DNA of 64,000 nucleotides from Flavobacteriales bacterium (GTDB lineage: Bacteria; Bacteroidota; Bacteroidia; Flavobacteriales_F; PHOS-HE28). Numbering within the stretch: position 1 is the stretch's first letter; the number at the start of each line of letters is the position of its first letter. The position numbers were made by a program, and so were the translations under genes. This document shows positions 43,241 through 51,421 of this stretch, in pieces. Below the pieces are notes generated by a model, which made no database searches, was not told where the DNA came from, and saw nothing but the letters and a program-made list of their open reading frames with translations. The DNA lies in assembly GCA_016705955.1 (NCBI GenBank), contig JADJKO010000001.1, positions 682,001 through 746,000 of the forward strand, given 5' to 3'.

Positions 43241-45811
43241 TCAACCGCACTTCGTCCCGCCGCAGCTCTTGCACTTCAGGCAGCCCTCTTCGTAGTACAA
43301 CCCGTCGGCATCACCGCAGTCGTTGCACTTGCGGCCGGTGGCTTGGGTGCCATCGGCGATGTAGCGCTGCAGCGCGCGCGCCACGCCGTTCTTCCACGTG
43401 TTCAACGTGGCATCGTAGAGGTTCAGGTTCGCAATAACGTCAACGACCTGGGGCAGGGGCATGCCCTCACGCAACATGCCGCTGATCAGGATGGCGTAGT
43501 TCCAATACTCCTTGTCGAAGCTGCGGCTGAGGCCTTGCACCGTTGCGCGGAATTCCTCGCCGTCGGCGTACTCGAGGTCGTACACGTTCTTTCCATTACG
43601 GGCACAGTGGCGCTTCACCACCCACCCGTTCTGCACCCAACGCGGGAGTTCGAACACGCCTTCCGCCTTTCCGGTGAAGATCTCGTAGGGCCTGCCGTCC
43701 AGTTTGCCCACTACAGCGATCCATGGTGTCGTCTCGTTGTTGAAGCGCAGGATGTCCGCTTCCAACCGTTCCGGGCGCTTCACGTGGTGGACCTTCTCGT
43801 CCTTCGCTTTCTCGGTGGTCGCCACCAGCACGCCACTGCGACTTCCATCGCGGTACACGGTGATGCCCTTCAAACCCTTGTGCCAGGCATCGAGGTAGAT
43901 GGCACCGACCTCTTCCGCCGTAGCGGTGGAGGGCAGGTTGATGGTGCTGCTGATGGAATGCGTCGTGTATTTCTGTACCACCGCTTGCATCCGGATCCTG
44001 CGCTCGCGGTCGATGTCGTTGGCCGTGGCACCGTGGTACGGGCTCTCTGCGGGATCCTTCTTGCCGGTCACCTCCATCCAGTCGAGCAGGCGTGGATGGT
44101 GTACGGTGAATTCCTCCCACTGATCGCCTTGTGCATCAGTGAAGCTGACCACCGCATTCGGATCGCCGGGCATCACTTTGCGTCGACGCGTATAGCCGAG
44201 CATGTACACCGGTTCGATGCCGCTGCTGGTGCGTGTGAGCAGGCTCAGCGTTCCTGTTGGGGCCACGGTGCTCAGGCTGATGTTGCGCCGTCCGTGCCGC
44301 ATCATGCGGTCATGCACTTCGGGCAATTCCTTCTCCAGCATCGCGGTGAATTCAGAGGTCCGTTCCACGGCGGGATCGAAGGCTTCGAAGGCACCGCGTT
44401 CGATGGCGAGGTCGATGCTGCTGTCGAACTCCGCGCGGCACTTGGTGCGCAGGATGTCCTCCACGGCCTCCAACGCACCATCGCTGTCGTACTTCAGGTT
44501 CAGCGCCGCGACCGCATCGGCCAGGCCGGTGAAGCCCAGTCCCGTGCGACGGCCCTTCTTCCCTGTATCGCGCAGCAGTTGCCAGGTGGAACGCTCCACT
44601 TCCTTCACCGCATCGGCTTCCGGATCGCTGTCGATCTTGGCAAGGATGCGATCGACCGCCTCGAGTTCGAGGTCCACCAGATCATCCATCAGCCGCTGCG
44701 CCTCGTAGGTCACCGCGGCGAAGCGGTCGTGGTCGAACCAGGCCTTCGCGGTGAAGGGATCGTTGACGAAGCTGTGCATGTTGATCGCGATCAAGCGACA
44801 ACTGTCGCCGCCCTGCATGGCGATCTCGCTGCACGGATTGGTGCTCTCGTTGCGGAAGCCGGGATAGACCGAAGAGGTGGAGTAGCTGTGCTGGCGGTCC
44901 CAGAAGATGATGCCGGGTTCAGCGCTATTGTGCGCGCAGGTCACCAGGGTGTTCCAAAGTTCACGGGCCTTCACCACGCGTGTCACCTCGGGTTCCTTCG
45001 CTTCCACCGGCCATTGCAGGGTGAAGTCCGCATCCGCTTCCACGGCTTTCAGGAAGGCATCGCTCACGCGCACGCTCACGTTGGCGCCGGTCACTTTCGT
45101 GAGGTCCTGCTTGATGGTGATGAATTGCTCCACATCGGGATGCGCGATGTCCATGGTGAGCATGAGCGCGCCGCGCCGGCCTTTCTGCGCCACTTCGCGG
45201 GTGGTGTTGCTGAAGCGTTCCATGAAGGAGACGGCACCGGTGCTGGTACGCGCCGCGTTGCTCACACCGGCTCCCGACGGACGCAATGTGCTCAGGTCGA
45301 AGCCCACGCCGCAACGGCGCTTGAAGAGCTGGGCGAGTTGTTGATCGTTGCGGAAGATGCCGCCGTACGAATCGAGCGGGGAGGGGAGGACCACGCAATT
45401 GCTCAGGGAGGCCAAGCGGTACGGATCGCCGAGCGAAGCCATCACGCTACCCTGTGGCACCACATCACGGAACCCGTCGAAGAGGGAGAAGATCCGCTCC
45501 TCGTTCAACGTGGCGCGCTGTCGACCATAGGTGGAAAGGAAGGCCTGCTTCTTCGCGTCGGGCACTGGATACTTCGCTTCGATCCGCGCGAACTCCCGGG
45601 CCATGCGCCGGTGCATGGCGATCGGCGAGTCTTCGATCAATACCCCATCGCCATCCCGCAAGGCATACTTGTTCAGCCAAGTGGTCGCCGCCAGTTCATC
45701 ACCCTTGAAATAAGCCAGCGCGTTGGCCAGTACCTCCTCTTTGGTGAAGGTCGATCCGCGCTCGGTTCCGGTGGGGACAGTTGCTTTCAAGGGGCTGGTG
45801 AGTGTCGTCAT
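43241..45811 (-). CDS. nrdJ: Adenosylcobalamin-dependent ribonucleotide reductase (class II)
   Basis: An 856-residue class II enzyme that makes deoxyribonucleotides independent of oxygen. It has ASLSNCVVLPSP (reductive Cys), RCGVGFDLSTLRPSGAGV, NPCSEIAMQ with the active-site Cys, PTGTLSLLTRTSSGIEPVY and a C-terminal Cys-rich tail (CNDCGDADG, CLKCKSCGGTKCG) that recycles the active site with thioredoxin. No separate small subunit is present, consistent with B12 dependence. The ATG at 45811 is chosen because the longer frame adds an unlike peptide and runs into the promoter region shared with the divergent ric gene. Confidence 0.93.
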   Translation of the reverse strand: MTTLTSPLKATVPTGTERGSTFTKEEVLANALAYFKGDELAATTWLNKYALRDGDGVLIEDSPIAMHRRMAREFARIEAKYPVPDAKKQAFLSTYGRQRATLNEERIFSLFDGFRDVVPQGSVMASLGDPYRLASLSNCVVLPSPLDSYGGIFRNDQQLAQLFKRRCGVGFDLSTLRPSGAGVSNAARTSTGAVSFMERFSNTTREVAQKGRRGALMLTMDIAHPDVEQFITIKQDLTKVTGANVSVRVSDAFLKAVEADADFTLQWPVEAKEPEVTRVVKARELWNTLVTCAHNSAEPGIIFWDRQHSYSTSSVYPGFRNESTNPCSEIAMQGGDSCRLIAINMHSFVNDPFTAKAWFDHDRFAAVTYEAQRLMDDLVDLELEAVDRILAKIDSDPEADAVKEVERSTWQLLRDTGKKGRRTGLGFTGLADAVAALNLKYDSDGALEAVEDILRTKCRAEFDSSIDLAIERGAFEAFDPAVERTSEFTAMLEKELPEVHDRMMRHGRRNISLSTVAPTGTLSLLTRTSSGIEPVYMLGYTRRRKVMPGDPNAVVSFTDAQGDQWEEFTVHHPRLLDWMEVTGKKDPAESPYHGATANDIDRERRIRMQAVVQKYTTHSISSTINLPSTATAEEVGAIYLDAWHKGLKGITVYRDGSRSGVLVATTEKAKDEKVHHVKRPERLEADILRFNNETTPWIAVVGKLDGRPYEIFTGKAEGVFELPRWVQNGWVVKRHCARNGKNVYDLEYADGEEFRATVQGLSRSFDKEYWNYAILISGMLREGMPLPQVVDVIANLNLYDATLNTWKNGVARALQRYIADGTQATGRKCNDCGDADGLYYEEGCLKCKSCGGTKCG

Positions 45812-46039
45812 AGAGGTTATGAATAGGATGCCGGAACTAAAAGTGGACGGGTGGCCAAAGCTGCTGATCTTCGGCATCAGAACGCGGACGTGTTTTGCTT
45901 CGTTTTCCACGATCCCATGGTGTGAATCCCATCGCACTCCGGAAACACTTGACACGTCAGGGAAGGATGCGTTGGATGATATTTGTCAGGGTGGATCTTC
46001 CGATGATCGGGGACCTTTGGCGCGCAATCCTGAAGAACC
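45812..46039. promoter_or_regulatory. Divergent intergenic region of nrdJ and ric
   Basis: These 228 bases carry both promoters. One dyad stands out: CTGAT-N7-ATCAG near 45873-45889; CTTGACACGTCAGG near 45951 is an imperfect dyad. Spacing does not match Fnr exactly, so no regulator is named. Confidence 0.3.
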
Positions 46040-46768
46040 ATGGAACCCATTATCGAACAACGCCTCGCCGACCTCGTGCTTGATCAACCCGCTACCGCCA
46101 AGGTGCTCGAATCCTATGGCTTGGATTACTGCTGCAAGGGTGGTCGTAGCCTTCAACAGGCCTGCGCGGAGAAAGGCTTGGATGTGAAGGAGGTTTCCGA
46201 AAAGCTGGAGACCGTCCTGCGATCAGCGACCCCTAGCAACGCAGGTTTTCGCCCGGACCAATTGTCCATGTCCGGCCTGATCGATCACATCGAAAGCGTG
46301 CATCACGCATACGTGAAGGCCACCATCCCTTCCCTGTTGAAGCACACGGAACGCATCGCCTTGGTCCACGGCCGGGAGCACCCCGAATTGCTGGACGTAC
46401 GGGACCACTTCGCCGCCAGCGCCGGTGAGTTCACCCAGCACATGGCCAAGGAGGAACTCATCCTTTTTCCGTGGATCAAGAAGACGGAACAGGCCCTGTT
46501 GTCCGGAGCGCCACGCCCCGCACTTCCCTTCGGCACGTTCAGCAACCCCATTGCGGCCATGGAAGCGGAGCACCTGGCCGAAGGTGATCGCCTCGCGCTG
46601 ATCCGCGAGATCACCAACGACCTGACGCCGCCTGCGGGTGCTTGCACGACCTACCGACTGACGTTCGAGGAACTGAAGCAATTCGAGGAGGACCTGCATG
46701 TGCATGTCCACTTGGAGAACCACTTGCTCTTTCCGAAGGCGATCGCCTTTGACGGCGAGTCGAAGTGA
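46040..46768 (+). CDS. ric: Iron-sulfur cluster repair di-iron protein (RIC/ScdA/YtfE)
   Basis: A 242-residue protein. The N-terminal ScdA-N domain has the paired cysteines C31-C32 in GLDYCCKGGRSL; the hemerythrin-like domain follows with ligands in SGLIDHIESVHHAYV, LVHGREHPEL, AKEELILFPWIKK, AMEAEHLAEG and HVHLENHLLFP. RIC proteins repair Fe-S clusters damaged by NO or peroxide. It complements the Rrf2/globin/hemerythrin cluster 24 kb upstream and may share its regulator. Confidence 0.94.
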   Translation: MEPIIEQRLADLVLDQPATAKVLESYGLDYCCKGGRSLQQACAEKGLDVKEVSEKLETVLRSATPSNAGFRPDQLSMSGLIDHIESVHHAYVKATIPSLLKHTERIALVHGREHPELLDVRDHFAASAGEFTQHMAKEELILFPWIKKTEQALLSGAPRPALPFGTFSNPIAAMEAEHLAEGDRLALIREITNDLTPPAGACTTYRLTFEELKQFEEDLHVHVHLENHLLFPKAIAFDGESK

Positions 46769-47027
46769 TCGGCGGGCCGTGACCCCGCCATTGCATCCTC
46801 CTCTTGACCGGGATCACCGAATGGTTGTCCTGCCCCAGCGAGCGCATCCTTGCATGCCGACGTTCGTGCGTGGATACACGAACGGAAGGTGTTGTAGCTG
46901 CACACGCACCTCGCCGGAAGGTTCTGCTACGAAGGTTGTGTAACGGTGCATCTCCGTAACGCTGCGGACGTTGATCGACTTGTCATTCATCAACTCCTTA
47001 TCGGCCCGTAAATCCTACCTTCTGCCA

Positions 47028-47807
47028 ATGGATCGTAGCGGCGTGTTGCTGGGCGCAAGGGCGATCGTGGTCGAGGTCGGCGAGCTCGTGGCTTTCACGG
47101 GTCGCTTCTTCCGTGAAGCATTCCGACCCCGATTCGAATGGCGCGAGCTGGTACGGCAGTGCTACCTGAACGGATACCAATCCCTGCCGTTGGTCGCCAT
47201 CACGGCCTTCATCATGGGCTTGGTGCTCACGGTGCAATCACGCCCGACCCTCGCGCGCTTCGGTGCCGAGACCATGCTGCCGGCGATGGTGGCCATCTCC
47301 GTGGTGCGCGAGATCGCGCCTGTGATCACGGCGTTGATCTGCGCCGGGAAGATCGGTTCGAGCATCGGGGCGGAGCTCGGTTCCATGAAGGTGACCGAGC
47401 AGATCGACGCGATGGAGGTATCGGGCACCAATCCGTTCAAGTTCCTTGTGGTCACGCGGATCTGGTCCACGATCCTGATGCTTCCCTTGCTCGTTATCCT
47501 TGCCGATGCCATTGCGATCTGGGCGTGCTTCATCGGCGTGAACATGAAGGGGGCGGTGTCGTGGCAGTTGTTCCAGCAGCAGGTCTTCGATTCGCTCGTC
47601 TTCAGTGACGTCCTGCCGGCACTTATCAAGTCGGTCTTCTTTGGGCTGGCCATCGGCGTGGTGGGCTGCTACAAAGGGTACAACACGGAGAAGGGAACGG
47701 AAGGCGTCGGGCGATCCGCCCACTCGGCGGTGGTGGTGGCATCACTGGTGATCTTCATCCTCGACCTTGTTGCGGTGCAGGTCACCGAGATCATGGGACT
47801 GAACTGA
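47028..47807 (+). CDS. mlaE: MlaE-family lipid ABC transporter permease
   Basis: A protein of about 259 residues with five to six membrane helices. Family signatures are YQSLPLVAITAFIMGLVLTV, VVREIAPVITALICAGKIGS, GAELGSMKVTEQIDAMEVSG and VGCYKGYNTEKGTEGVG. It forms the membrane channel of an MCE phospholipid transporter. The ATG at 47028 follows a -7-like TACCTTCT; the alternative at 46971 adds a non-conserved peptide. Its stop overlaps the mlaF ATG (TGATG). Confidence 0.9.
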   Translation: MDRSGVLLGARAIVVEVGELVAFTGRFFREAFRPRFEWRELVRQCYLNGYQSLPLVAITAFIMGLVLTVQSRPTLARFGAETMLPAMVAISVVREIAPVITALICAGKIGSSIGAELGSMKVTEQIDAMEVSGTNPFKFLVVTRIWSTILMLPLLVILADAIAIWACFIGVNMKGAVSWQLFQQQVFDSLVFSDVLPALIKSVFFGLAIGVVGCYKGYNTEKGTEGVGRSAHSAVVVASLVIFILDLVAVQVTEIMGLN

Positions 47808-48589
47808 TGGAAGGAGCGATCCATAGCAAGATGAAGCCCGCGGCCGGTGTCGGACCGGAGGTGGTGATACGCATGCGTGATCTGCACAAGGCGTTCGGGG
47901 CGAACAAGGTGTTGAAGGGCTTCGACCTCGACGTCCGTCGCGGCGAGAACGTGATGGTGCTGGGAAAGTCTGGATCCGGAAAATCGGTCCTGATCAAGTG
48001 CATCGTTGGTCTGCTGCGCCCGGATCAAGGACAAGTGATGGTGCTCGGACAGGATGTGTACGCGCTGGGCCAGGATGATCTGGATCATTTGCGTGTGCGC
48101 ATCGGTTTCCTTTTCCAGAGTAGCGCGCTCTACGACTCCATGACCGTGCGCGAGAACTTGGAGTTCCCGTTGCGCCGTCACTGGTTCGCACAAAGCGCGG
48201 AAGAGCGTGATGCGCTCGTGAAGGAGGCCTTGGAGAACGTCGGCCTAGAGCACACGTCGGACCTATATCCGAGCGAACTCTCCGGTGGCATGCGGCGGCG
48301 GATCGGACTTGCGCGCACGCTCATCCTCAAGCCCGAGATCGTGCTGTATGATGAGCCCACCACGGGTCTGGATCCGATCACCGGCAAGGAGATCGTGGAA
48401 CTGATCCTGCGTCTGCAGAAGAAGTACGGCACCTCCTCGGTGATCATCTCCCACGACCTCAACGTGGCGAAGCTCGCGGCGAACAGGATCGCTATCCTCA
48501 TGGATGGTCGCAACTATGTGGAAGGCAGCTATGACGAACTTCGATCCATGCGGGATCCAGTGGTCCAACAATTCTTCATCTTCATGTGA
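47807..48589 (+). CDS. mlaF: MlaF-family lipid ABC transporter ATPase
   Basis: A 260-residue ABC ATPase: Walker A VLGKSGSGKSVLIKCIVG, Q-loop FLFQSSALYDSMTVREN, signature LSGGMRRRIGLARTL, Walker B PEIVLYDEPTTGLDPITG and the switch His in IISHDLNVAK. LYDEPTTGLDP and FQ(S/G)xALYDSMTV are typical of MlaF. It powers lipid movement between the inner and outer membrane. Confidence 0.93.
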   Translation: MEGAIHSKMKPAAGVGPEVVIRMRDLHKAFGANKVLKGFDLDVRRGENVMVLGKSGSGKSVLIKCIVGLLRPDQGQVMVLGQDVYALGQDDLDHLRVRIGFLFQSSALYDSMTVRENLEFPLRRHWFAQSAEERDALVKEALENVGLEHTSDLYPSELSGGMRRRIGLARTLILKPEIVLYDEPTTGLDPITGKEIVELILRLQKKYGTSSVIISHDLNVAKLAANRIAILMDGRNYVEGSYDELRSMRDPVVQQFFIFM

Positions 48590-49551
48590 TGGCGGAACTA
48601 CGCGGTAGTGCATTCAAACTCGGAGCGTTCGTGTTGGCCGGGATCACGGTCCTGGTGGTGGGGCTCTACCTGTTGGGATCCAAGCGTGATCTCTTCAGCC
48701 GGACCATGGATGTGCAAGCGCGATTCAATGAAGTGAGTGGGTTGCGCGTAGGGAACAACGTGCGCTACGTCGGGATCGATGTCGGCACGGTGGAACGCAT
48801 CACCATCCTCAGCGATACCTTGGTGCTGGTGGACATGATGATCCGCCTGGACGCGGCCGAGCACATCCGGTCCAACGCGATCGCACGCATCGCGTCGGAC
48901 GGGCTGATGGGCAACAAGCTCGTCAGCATCGAACCGGGGGAAGGCAACGGTACCCCGCTCACGGACGAGATGGAACTCCGGACCGGAAAGGGACTGGACA
49001 CGGACGCGATGTTGCGCTCCTTGGGCCGATCGAATGACAACGTGGTGGTGATCACGGAGGAATTGCGCGACCTCACCGAGCGGTTGAACAGTGAGCACGG
49101 CTTGATCCGGATGATGAGCGACAGTACGCTTATGAACGATGTGAGCTTTGTGGTCGCGGAGATCCGAACGGCAGCGACCAACGCACGCCTGCTCACCGAG
49201 CGCACGAATACCATCGTGCATGACATGCAGAACGGACAAGGTGCCTTGGGAGCGCTGATCGGCGACCCGGTGACCGATGGGCGGGTGCGCGATCTGATCG
49301 CGAACCTTCGCTCCGTCTCGGATTCGCTCTTGTTCGTGAGTCAGCGCTTGGGAAGTTTCGCTGCCGACCTCGATCGCCCCGGTGGGCTAACGCACACCCT
49401 TACCAAGGATACCACCCTGACACGTGACGTGAAACGCGTGGTATCCGCCCTCGATACCAGTTCAACTTTGCTGAACGAGGATCTGCGCGCGCTCCAACGG
49501 AACTGGTTCTTCCGCAGGTACTTCAAGGAGAAAGCGAAGGGCAAGGAATAG
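48589..49551 (+). CDS. mlaD: MlaD-type MCE domain protein
   Basis: A 320-residue protein with one N-terminal membrane anchor (LGAFVLAGITVLVVGLYLLG) and an MCE domain (VQARFNEVSGLRVGNNVRYV, ARIASDGLMGNKLVSIEPG), followed by a long helical tail (SLGRSNDNVVVITEELRDL, QNGQGALGALIGDPVTDGRV). MCE rings carry lipids through the periplasm. It overlaps mlaF by one base. No mlaB or mlaC gene follows, which is usual in Bacteroidota. Confidence 0.9.
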   Translation: MAELRGSAFKLGAFVLAGITVLVVGLYLLGSKRDLFSRTMDVQARFNEVSGLRVGNNVRYVGIDVGTVERITILSDTLVLVDMMIRLDAAEHIRSNAIARIASDGLMGNKLVSIEPGEGNGTPLTDEMELRTGKGLDTDAMLRSLGRSNDNVVVITEELRDLTERLNSEHGLIRMMSDSTLMNDVSFVVAEIRTAATNARLLTERTNTIVHDMQNGQGALGALIGDPVTDGRVRDLIANLRSVSDSLLFVSQRLGSFAADLDRPGGLTHTLTKDTTLTRDVKRVVSALDTSSTLLNEDLRALQRNWFFRRYFKEKAKGKE

Positions 49552-50000
49552 CAACGTCGTCACCCGTAGCGGGGAAGCGGATCCGCCGAACCCTGTCGCC
49601 GCTCACAGCTTCTCGAAGGCCGTCCGAATAATCATGTGGCGCAGCCCTTCATCGTAACAGCGCGGTCTGTTTGCGGAGATGTTCCCCGAACCGGCGGAAG
49701 ACCTCATCGGTTTCCATGCCCTCGTCATTCGCGAAGTCGAAACAGATATCGATGGAATGGCCTTTGTCCGTGCCGCGCGCATCGCGGCTGCTCTCCCCAG
49801 CGGAAGCCATTGCGCATCGATCGGCTTGCCCGGTGCGGCCCGTTCCTCGGAATGCACCTCCCCATCATTGGTGGCCGCACTGTGGAAGAAATAGCCCAGG
49901 TCCGTGTGGATCGCGTCGCGACTGATCGCCATGATGTCTTCCCGGATCGCTCCTGATCCAACGATCCATGCAAGACCACGCCCCGATTCACCTCATGGAC
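49552..50000. other. Mostly non-coding stretch with one possible small gene
   Basis: Between mlaD and the universal stress protein gene. The only protein-like frame is at 49649-49810 on the minus strand; the other open frames have biased composition. Confidence 0.4.
49649..49810 (-). CDS. Possible 53-aa small protein
   Basis: A short frame from ATG at 49810 to TGA at 49649. The second half reads SIDICFDFANDEGMETDEVF and then RRFGEHLRKQTALLR, an acidic, helix-forming sequence that looks like genuine protein. The first half (MASAGESSRDARGTDKGH) is low-complexity. No promoter or Shine-Dalgarno sequence is evident. It may be a small unknown protein or the C-terminus of a decayed gene. Confidence 0.4.
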   Translation of the reverse strand: MASAGESSRDARGTDKGHSIDICFDFANDEGMETDEVFRRFGEHLRKQTALLR

Positions 50001-50014
50001 CTGATGCCGATCAG
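50001..50014. promoter_or_regulatory. Fnr-like palindrome upstream of the stress-protein gene
   Basis: CTGATGCCGATCAG is a perfect dyad with 5+4+5 spacing, close to the Fnr/Dnr site TTGAT-N4-ATCAA. It is 47 bases upstream of the ATG at 50062, a suitable position for activation. Universal stress proteins are known Crp/Fnr targets in other bacteria. Confidence 0.5.
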
Positions 50015-50061
50015 CCCGCCCACGGGACATGCGGCGCATCTTGCATCACGAACACACGGTC

Positions 50062-50868
50062 ATGGCACACCTCCTTCTTCCCACGGACTTCAGTGACACC
50101 TCGCTAACGGCGGCACGTTTCGCATTCGCGCACTTCGGCGGTTCGCGATCAACGGCTACCCTCGTACATGCGTACCTCACTCCATCCACCGCGCATGCGA
50201 TGTTCCCGGAAATGGCGAGTGCGGCAAAGCGACAAGCCATGGCCCAGCTGCTGACCTTTCAACACAAGTGCCAGACGCACGCAGGAAGTACGCAACTGGT
50301 GCGCAAGGCGACCACCATGTGGTTGCCGGAAGCACTGGATCGACTCGCGAAGGAGAAGGGTGGAGATTGGATCATCATGGGAGCTCACGGTGTAGGTGAG
50401 AACAAGTTGGTGGGCAGCCAAGCCATGGATGTGGTGACGAATGCGCACTTGCCAGTGATCATCGTTCCCGGGCAATGGGAGCCGGAACCGATCAAGCGCA
50501 TCCTGCTGGCCTATGATGGTGGGCCGGTGGATGCCGCCGCGCTGAAACCACTGCTTGCATTGGCGAAGCGGAAGAAGGCACACATCGTCATCGCGCATGT
50601 CCGCACCAACGATATCGCCTTTGAACCGAACGCGGACCGAGTGGCCTTCGCCAAGCTCCTCGGCAGCGCGTTGCACTCCTTCGTGGTGGTACAAGCCGCC
50701 GAGATCGCGCCCACGATCGATGAGCTCGCGCGCACCGGCCATATCCAACTGGTGGTGAGCATCCATCGCAAGCGTGGATCCTGGAAAGGCTTGTTGCACC
50801 GCAGTAAGACCAAGCGAATGGCGCTGCATACATCCATCCCTTTGCTGGTGTTGCGGTGCGTGGGGTAG
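50062..50868 (+). CDS. Universal stress protein, two tandem UspA domains
   Basis: A 268-residue protein. Domain 1 starts HLLLPTDFSDTSLTAARFAF and ends with GDWIIMGAHGVGENKLVGSQ and LPVIIVPG; domain 2 begins KRILLAYDGGPVDAAALKPL and ends PLLVLRCVG. The ATP-loop G-x2-G-x9-G is plausible in domain 1 but degenerate in domain 2 (SIHRKRGSWKGLLHRSKT). Two-domain Usp proteins are typical in Bacteroidota. A Fnr-like site lies just upstream. Confidence 0.9.
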   Translation: MAHLLLPTDFSDTSLTAARFAFAHFGGSRSTATLVHAYLTPSTAHAMFPEMASAAKRQAMAQLLTFQHKCQTHAGSTQLVRKATTMWLPEALDRLAKEKGGDWIIMGAHGVGENKLVGSQAMDVVTNAHLPVIIVPGQWEPEPIKRILLAYDGGPVDAAALKPLLALAKRKKAHIVIAHVRTNDIAFEPNADRVAFAKLLGSALHSFVVVQAAEIAPTIDELARTGHIQLVVSIHRKRGSWKGLLHRSKTKRMALHTSIPLLVLRCVG

Positions 50869-50969
50869 GGCTTCGGCCTTGAAGGGATCACTCGTGCTTT
50901 ACCGATCCACCTTGGCGGATCCTCAGTGTCCTTTACCTGCGCACTGGATCGTTCTAGCGCGAAGACCGT

Positions 50970-51317
50970 TCAATTCGTCCACACCGCGTAGCCCTTCCTG
51001 CGCAGTTCCAGCGCCAATCCCTTTTCCACCTCCAGCGCCTCCGCGCGGCTCAGCGGACCGATGTCCTGGTAGAGGCTCGGCCTCAGGTAACGCCCGTACT
51101 TCTCCACGATGTTGCTGGAGAGCTTCTGTCCCTTCGCATTGCGGTAGCCGCTCTTGTGTTGTGCGAGGCGCTGCTGCGGCGTCTTGCTCGTCATGCCCAC
51201 GTACAGGCATTCCAACACACCGTTGAATTGCGGGTTCGCTTCGCGGAATTTCCGGTCCTCCGTGAACACCTTCCGGGAGAGTTCGATCACATAAACGCGG
51301 TAGGCGACCTTGGGCAT
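50970..51317 (-). CDS. GIY-YIG-like nuclease domain protein
   Basis: A 115-residue protein. YRVYVIEL and ECLYVGMTSKTPQQRLAQHKSG correspond to the two strands and following helix of the GIY-YIG fold (Y-V and Y-V-G-M-T), with an Arg in QQRLAQH. The C-terminal helical part has LSRAEALEVEKGLALELRRKGYAVW, where a Glu could be the metal ligand. Single-domain members are linked to DNA repair or mobile DNA but are mostly unstudied. The ATG at 51317 is preferred since the longer frame has an unlike N-terminus. Confidence 0.75.
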   Translation of the reverse strand: MPKVAYRVYVIELSRKVFTEDRKFREANPQFNGVLECLYVGMTSKTPQQRLAQHKSGYRNAKGQKLSSNIVEKYGRYLRPSLYQDIGPLSRAEALEVEKGLALELRRKGYAVWTN

Positions 51318-51421
51318 AGCAGACCATTCAATTCGTTCAACTCGCCGATGCGATGGTCCACTTCCGCATCGATCCGTCCACTCGTGCGGGTTTGTGAAGG
51401 CGCGAAACGCCACCACGATCG

